DNA of 64,000 nt from Serratia nevei (lineage in GTDB: Bacteria; Pseudomonadota; Gammaproteobacteria; Enterobacterales; Enterobacteriaceae), in NCBI RefSeq assembly GCF_037948395.1, contig NZ_CP149940.1, positions 930,001 through 994,000 on the forward strand, in the 5' to 3' direction. Positions within the stretch are counted from its first letter, which is position 1. Each line of letters starts with the position of its first letter. Under the pieces are notes generated by a model. The model worked only from the letters and a program-made list of their open reading frames with translations. It was not told the DNA's origin and made no database searches. This document shows positions 61,470 through 64,000 of the stretch, piece after piece. The translations under genes were made by a program, and so were the position numbers.

Positions 61470-62432
61470 ATGACCCGAATAACCCGAGGGCTGTTGCTTT
61501 GCCTGGCGCTGCTGGCCGGACGCGGCGCGCTGGCGCAGCCCGATGGCATGTTGGCGGGCAACCTGTCCAGCGTCGGCTCCGACACCCTGGCGAATCTGAT
61601 GGCGCTGTGGGCGCAGGATTTCAGCCGGCATTACCCCAACGTTAACCTGCAGATCCAGGCCGCCGGCTCGTCGACCGCGCCGACCGCGTTGGCGGCGGGC
61701 GCCGCGCAGCTGGGGCCGATGAGCCGGCCGATGAAGGCCGCCGAGGTTTCGGCGTTCGAACACCGTTACGGCTATGCGCCGGTGGCGGTGCCGGTGGCGG
61801 TGGATGCGCTGGTGGTGTTGGTGCATCAGGACAACCCGCTGCGCGGCCTCAATCTGCAGCAGCTCGATCGCATTTTCTCCGCCACCCGGCGCTGTGGCGA
61901 AAGCAAACCGCTGACGCGCTGGGGCGAGCTGGGGCTCAGCGGCGACTGGGCGACGCGCTCGCTGCAGCGTTTCGGCCGCAACTCGGCATCCGGCACCTAC
62001 GGCTATTTCAAACTGCGCGCGCTGTGCGGCGGCGATTTTATGCCGCGCGTCAATGAGCTGCCCGGTTCGGCCTCGGTGGTGCAGGCGGTGGCCGGTTCGC
62101 TCAACGGCATCGGCTACGCCAGCATCGGTTTTCGCGCCAGCGGCGTGCGGCTGCTACCGTTGGCGGAGTCGGGAGAGGACTATGTCGCGCCTACCGCCGC
62201 CAACGTGCGCAACGATCGCTACCCGCTGTCGCGCTATCTGTATATCTACATCAACAAAGCCCCCAATCAACCGCTGGAGCCGCTGACCGCCGCGTTCCTC
62301 GATCGCGTGCTGTCGACCGCAGGGCAGAGCCTGGTCAATCACGACGGCTATTTGCCGCTGCCGCCGGGCGCCTTGCAGAAGACCCGTCAGGCCCTCGGGC
62401 TGCAGCCGCTCGCGTCGGCCACGGTGCAATAA
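61470..62432 (+). CDS. PstS-like phosphate-binding protein
   Basis: A 320-residue secreted protein with a signal peptide ([15 protein letters not shown], cleavage near residue 22). It has the PBP-type phosphate-binding fold: [17 protein letters not shown] near the N terminus, the loop [26 protein letters not shown] and SASGTYGYF. Unlike the PstS of the pst operon it lies 14 bases after phoR, in the phoBR transcript, and no permease is adjacent. It may feed the usual PstCAB transporter or modulate PhoR; both are inferences. Confidence 0.85.
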   Translation: MTRITRGLLLCLALLAGRGALAQPDGMLAGNLSSVGSDTLANLMALWAQDFSRHYPNVNLQIQAAGSSTAPTALAAGAAQLGPMSRPMKAAEVSAFEHRYGYAPVAVPVAVDALVVLVHQDNPLRGLNLQQLDRIFSATRRCGESKPLTRWGELGLSGDWATRSLQRFGRNSASGTYGYFKLRALCGGDFMPRVNELPGSASVVQAVAGSLNGIGYASIGFRASGVRLLPLAESGEDYVAPTAANVRNDRYPLSRYLYIYINKAPNQPLEPLTAAFLDRVLSTAGQSLVNHDGYLPLPPGALQKTRQALGLQPLASATVQ

Positions 62433-62437
62433 GCGAC

Positions 62438-62466
62438 AAAAAGCGGCGTAATTTTCGCCTTTTTTC
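62438..62466 (+). terminator. Terminator-like element after the PstS-like gene
   Basis: A short ggcg/cgcc stem lies between A-rich and T-rich flanks (acaaaaagc before, tttttt after). It is a plausible intrinsic terminator of the phoBR transcript. Confidence 0.55.
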
Positions 62467-62484
62467 ACGGCCAAATGGAGCTTA

Positions 62485-62527
62485 TACCACGCGAAAACCG
62501 GGCATTTACTGGCGTTTTCGCGCGGTA
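62485..62527. repeat. Imperfect 14-base inverted repeat
   Basis: taccacgcgaaaac and gttttcgcgcggta pair with a single mismatch around 15 bases. Outside it, gcttataccac and gtggtatatgc can also pair in an overlapping arrangement. No T-run follows. Confidence 0.6.
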
Positions 62528-62609
62528 AAGTGGTATATGCTTCACGTTTCGTGAATTCGTTGTTCAAAAATGATACAAATCATGTAGTGTATATTTATTG
62601 ATAGCCAAT

Positions 62610-62699
62610 ATGATCGACTGGTGGCTAAAGTTTATATGGTCGATAGCTCTGCTTTTCGCCGTGTGGCTTGCCTTGAAGCGCTATAAACGTTTACCTTAG
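62610..62699 (+). CDS. Possible 29-residue small membrane protein
   Basis: An ATG at 62610 opens 29 codons ending at a TAG. The product starts MIDWWLKFIWSIALLF, forms one hydrophobic helix and ends with a basic tail (LKRYKRLP), a topology typical of small enterobacterial membrane proteins. No good ribosome site is visible (atagccaat), which is the main doubt. It lies alone in the 485-base gap between the PstS-like gene and brnQ. Confidence 0.4.
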   Translation: MIDWWLKFIWSIALLFAVWLALKRYKRLP

Positions 62700-62917
62700 C
62701 CCTCGTTGTCGGATTAAACCTCCATTTTTATAACTCCTAAAATTTTGCCCATCTTCATGAGCGGCCACTTTCGAATAGGGACATAAACGCCGGATCGACT
62801 GCGTTTAGGGTGCTTATTTGGCGCTGCAACGATCGGGCATGCCGGCAACCGGGTGGGGCGTTACGCCACCACGCTATCGGACAATTTTTTTCATTTGAAC
62901 AGGCAACACGACATCGT

Positions 62918-64000
62918 ATGAGTCATCGTTTAACGTCAAAAGATATCCTGGCACTGGGCTTCATGACCTTTGCCTTATTCGTTGGGGCTGGGAACATCAT
63001 CTTCCCGCCGATGGTCGGCTTGCAGTCCGGTGAACACGTCTGGACCGCGGCGCTGGGCTTCCTGATCACCGCCGTCGGTCTGCCGGTCATCACCGTCATC
63101 GCGCTGGCGCGCGTCGGCGGCGGCATCGACGCCCTCAGCTCACCGATCGGCCGTGGCGCCGGCCTGCTGCTGGCGACCGTCTGCTACCTGGCCGTCGGCC
63201 CGCTGTTCGCCACGCCGCGTACCGCCACCGTGTCCTTTGAAGTGGGTATCGCCCCGCTGACCGGCGACGGCGCCATGCCGCTGTTCATCTACAGCCTGGT
63301 GTACTTCGCGCTGGTGATCGGCATCTCCCTGTATCCGGGCCGCTTGCTCGACACCGTCGGCCACGTGCTAGCACCGCTGAAGATTGTGGCGCTGGCCGTA
63401 TTGGGCATCGCCGCGTTGCTGTGGCCTGCCGGCGCGCCGATCCCGGCGACGGCGGCTTACCAGAGCGTGCCTTTCTCCTCCGGCTTCGTTAACGGCTATC
63501 TGACCATGGATACGCTGGGTGCGCTGGTATTCGGCATCGTTATCGTCAACGCGGCGCGCTCGCGCGGCGTGAAAGACGCCGGTCTGTTGACCCGTTACAC
63601 CATTCTGGCCGGTTTGATCGCCGGCGTGGGCCTGACGCTGGTTTACCTGAGCCTGTTCAAGCTGGGCTCCGGCAGCGGCGCGCTGGTGCCTGACGCCACC
63701 AACGGTGCGGTGATCCTGCACGCTTACGTTCAGAACACCTTCGGCGGCCTGGGCAGCTTCTTCCTGGCGGCGCTGATCTTCATCGCCTGTATGGTGACCG
63801 CAGTCGGCCTGACCTGCGCCTGCGCCGAGTTCTTCGCGCAATACCTGCCGTTCTCGTACAAGACGCTGGTATTTATCCTGGGCCTGTTCTCGATGGTGGT
63901 GTCCAACCTCGGCCTGAGCCACCTGATCCAGATCTCCATTCCGGTGCTGACCGCGATTTATCCGCCGTGCATCGTGCTGGTGGTGCTGAGCTTCACCCTG
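62918..64000 (+). CDS. brnQ: Branched-chain amino acid transporter BrnQ, N-terminal part
   Basis: An open frame from the ATG at 62918 runs off the right edge after 361 codons. The start [20 protein letters not shown] and the stretch [20 protein letters not shown] are those of BrnQ, a sodium-coupled importer of leucine, isoleucine and valine (LIVCS family). About ten membrane helices are visible before the edge. It follows phoR in E. coli gene order, here with the PstS-like gene between. The C-terminal residues are missing. Confidence 0.95.
   Translation, partial: MSHRLTSKDILALGFMTFALFVGAGNIIFPPMVGLQSGEHVWTAALGFLITAVGLPVITVIALARVGGGIDALSSPIGRGAGLLLATVCYLAVGPLFATPRTATVSFEVGIAPLTGDGAMPLFIYSLVYFALVIGISLYPGRLLDTVGHVLAPLKIVALAVLGIAALLWPAGAPIPATAAYQSVPFSSGFVNGYLTMDTLGALVFGIVIVNAARSRGVKDAGLLTRYTILAGLIAGVGLTLVYLSLFKLGSGSGALVPDATNGAVILHAYVQNTFGGLGSFFLAALIFIACMVTAVGLTCACAEFFAQYLPFSYKTLVFILGLFSMVVSNLGLSHLIQISIPVLTAIYPPCIVLVVLSFTL

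Larger units (their letters stand above)
62433..62917. other. 485-base gap between the PstS-like gene and brnQ
   Basis: The gap holds a terminator-like element, the inverted repeat at 62485, a second short palindrome (ttcacg-ttt-cgtgaa, 62541-62555) and the small ORF at 62610. The last 200 bases before brnQ show no clear structure. Confidence 0.5.

Noticed and set aside
1..64000. CRISPR arrays, tRNA or rRNA genes, insertion sequences, prophage
   Set aside because: No regularly spaced repeats, cloverleaf-like sequence, transposase or phage structural gene was recognised on either strand.

Overview
The window reads as chromosomal DNA of a Serratia species, most likely of the S. marcescens group. 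It is GC-rich enterobacterial sequence and carries a complete haem-acquisition cluster in the order hasI-hasS-hasR-hasA-hasD-hasE-hasB. HasA has His32, Tyr75 and His83 in the published places. HasR has His223 and His637, which become 189 and 603 after removal of a 34-residue signal peptide. No tRNA, rRNA, CRISPR array, insertion sequence or prophage was recognised.

Layout. 0-9 kb: the end of a DsbA-like gene, a class A acid phosphatase, feaR/feaB (aromatic amine catabolism) arranged tail to tail, leuE, ada with a 2OG-Fe(II) oxygenase, tehB and a DUF1615 lipoprotein. 9-18.7 kb: a 2-keto acid decarboxylase, a universal stress protein, pagP, yjjA, a DUF333 lipoprotein, a ZIP transporter opposite a DeoR regulator plus VOC gene, and a LysR regulator opposite pirin and ycaC. 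18.7-20.3 kb: a visibly AT-richer islet with one predicted restriction-type nuclease. 20.3-30.5 kb: small secreted or membrane proteins, two acetyltransferases, DUF2076, an XRE regulator/methyltransferase pair, aqpZ, a phytase-like esterase, LtrA, a DUF1471 protein and a PmtA-like methyltransferase. 30.7-34 kb: a Fur-box-preceded siderophore binding protein and TonB-dependent receptor.

34.6-62.4 kb follows the E. coli gene order aroL-yaiA-aroM-ppnP-rdgC-mak-sbcCD-phoBR-brnQ, interrupted by cargo. An AraC/SnoaL-like pair lies between aroL and yaiA. The whole has cluster plus an IclR-OPT transporter-DUF1177 module lies between yaiA and aroM. A Phd/PIN toxin-antitoxin pair and a lone BglG/LicT-type antiterminator lie between mak and sbcC. 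A PstS-like protein follows phoR, and the window ends inside brnQ.

Regulation visible in the DNA: Fur boxes before hasI, hasR and the siderophore genes; twin promoter motifs before hasS and hasR with identical spacing, inferred to be HasI targets; near-identical palindromes before the IclR gene and the OPT transporter gene, with a third copy 25 kb away; an Ada site before ada; a Pho box before phoB; and a complete bgl-type promoter, RAT and terminator leader before the orphan antiterminator gene. The best candidates for undescribed biology are the IclR/OPT/DUF1177/AroM unit, the orphan antiterminator circuit and the isolated nuclease.
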